Part shown: positions 63,325-64,000 of the stretch, piece after piece
Numbering within the stretch: the stretch's first letter is position 1
How the letters are laid out: each line of letters begins with the position of its first letter
Assembly (NCBI RefSeq): GCF_022758235.1
Contig: NZ_JALEBG010000001.1
Location: 496,001 to 560,000 of the forward strand
Source of the DNA: Pontibacter liquoris
GTDB lineage: Bacteria; Bacteroidota; Bacteroidia; Cytophagales; Hymenobacteraceae
Reading direction: 5' to 3'
DNA length: 64,000 bases
The notes under the pieces: generated by a model
Told to the model about the DNA's origin: nothing
What the model saw: the letters and a program-made list of their open reading frames with translations, nothing else
Database searches by the model: none
Made by a program: the position numbers and the translations under genes

Positions 63325-63555
63325 TTATTTAGGTGATAGTAGTCGCGCTGGTATTGGTCCGGTGTAATGGGCCGGAGAACAGTATAAAGATAGATTGGGA
63401 AAAGGGAGGGTTGCTTTGTTTAGACAAACAGGATAAAAAATAGGCTTTATCCTGTAATTGTTTTTACCAACACGGCAAGGCCTTGCTGCCTTATCGACGA
63501 AACAGCCGAAGTAGGGGGAAAGTAAGTCTCGTAATGGCGGTTTATAAATAATATT

Positions 63556-63595
63556 CCCCTGCAACTGATATCTTTCCCGAAATCAGTTGCAGGGG
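63556..63595 (-). terminator. Hairpin after the DUF4249 gene
   Basis: CCCCTGCAACTGAT (63556-63569) pairs perfectly with ATCAGTTGCAGGGG (63582-63595). On the minus strand AATATTATTTAT follows. It lies about 60 bases beyond the stop codon. Nothing else is seen in 63325-63657. Confidence 0.6.
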
Positions 63596-63657
63596 AGTAT
63601 AGCGCAGGATGTACACAAACAGCCTTTATAGCTGCAGGAGTAGAGAGGTGGCGATCA

Positions 63658-64000
63658 TTAAGGTTTTATAGCCAATGTAAGGGCATTGTAGCCTGCAAAA
63701 ATTCCCATGCCATTTTGAATGTTGTTGGCTACGGGCCCGGGCGGAGTGGCAAAGTTATCTCGGTACGACTGCTTTTCGAGCGTTCTGGCATAGGCATAGT
63801 ACTCCCGCGTGATATGAGCAACACGCAGGTAGGTGGTTTGCTTGGGCGAGTTGTCCAGGTGCACCCACAGGGTAACGGTTTGACCTTCAAAAAGCTTATC
63901 GCTGAAAAAATAGCGGTCTTCCAGGCTAAACTCACTCTCTACGGGATCGGCCAGCTTAAGGCCCACGGATCTGTTATACGGCTTACTTTCCGTATGGCTT
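63658..64000 (-). CDS. DUF4249 protein, C-terminal part (gene continues past window end)
   Basis: The minus-strand frame is open through base 63999 without a stop (SHTESKPYNRSVGLKLADPV), so the gene begins outside; the GTG at 63966 is internal. The visible 114 residues carry the end of a DUF4249 lipoprotein: FFSDKLFEGQTVTLWV, ITREYYAYARTLEKQ and the signature NNIQNGMGIFAGYNA. DUF4249 proteins are secreted beta-sandwich lipoproteins of Bacteroidota, often downstream of a TonB-dependent receptor; that partner would lie beyond 64000. Function unknown. Confidence 0.82.
   Translation of the reverse strand, partial: SHTESKPYNRSVGLKLADPVESEFSLEDRYFFSDKLFEGQTVTLWVHLDNSPKQTTYLRVAHITREYYAYARTLEKQSYRDNFATPPGPVANNIQNGMGIFAGYNALTLAIKP

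Overview
The window comes from a Bacteroidota genome, most likely a Cytophagales/Hymenobacteraceae relative of Pontibacter or Hymenobacter. This rests on a SusC/SusD pair, a one-piece hybrid two-component regulator, a type IX secretion (T9SS) C-terminal domain, copper-cluster families typical of Bacteroidota, and TAnnTTTG-like promoter boxes. No rRNA, tRNA, CRISPR array or transposase gene was seen. The genus is inference from gene style, not from a marker gene.

Layout. 1-8 kb: the 3' part of a GH97 alpha-glucosidase, small or acquired genes (an orphan SUKH protein beside gene fragments), an SDR oxidoreductase, an SRPBCC protein, a membrane SPW/VKOR fusion and a GH63-like glycosidase. 8-21 kb, all on the minus strand: a copper/silver resistance cluster. 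Read 5' to 3' it holds a HYC_CC_PP-like protein, a CusA-type RND pump split into two ORFs, a TolC-type outer-membrane factor, two adaptors with metal-binding modules, a 42-residue Cys-Cys membrane protein, a DUF3347 protein, a DUF305 protein, a His/Met-rich barrel and a secreted propeller with a CxCC motif. 21-55 kb: a polysaccharide utilisation locus with a sialate O-acetylesterase, the hybrid regulator, GH31 with a PA14 insert, GH2, two DUF1080 proteins, a haem-carrying propeller protein, SusC, SusD, a surface glycan-binding lipoprotein, a quinoprotein dehydrogenase with cytochrome c, a VCBS/UnbV protein coupled to a PAP2/haloperoxidase, and GH9. The set GH31 + GH2 + GH9 + SusC/D + SGBP suggests xyloglucan or a related beta-glucan. 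The DUF1080, cytochrome and PQQ genes add an apparent oxidative arm. 55-61 kb: a second tripartite RND pump of the AcrAB-TolC type. 61-64 kb: a DNA alkyltransferase-like protein, a VOC protein, a secreted unknown and the end of a DUF4249 gene.

Most notable observations. (1) The CusA gene is interrupted, in its cytoplasmic loop between TM4 and TM5, by a 434-bp element: one S23/IVS-type four-helix-bundle ORF framed by about 35-bp inverted repeats. Nothing of CusA is lost, the proton-relay Asp lies in one ORF and the three copper-binding Met in the other, and two ORF-less copies of the same repeat sit at two other junctions of the same operon. (2) The heptamer AAGTATA/TATACTT occurs about 80 times by hand count, where about 6 would be expected, in genes and between them. 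(3) A 27-28-bp imperfect palindrome ending in GAAACATTTGATACC recurs upstream of the GH31, SusC and GH9 genes and is a candidate operator for the hybrid regulator.
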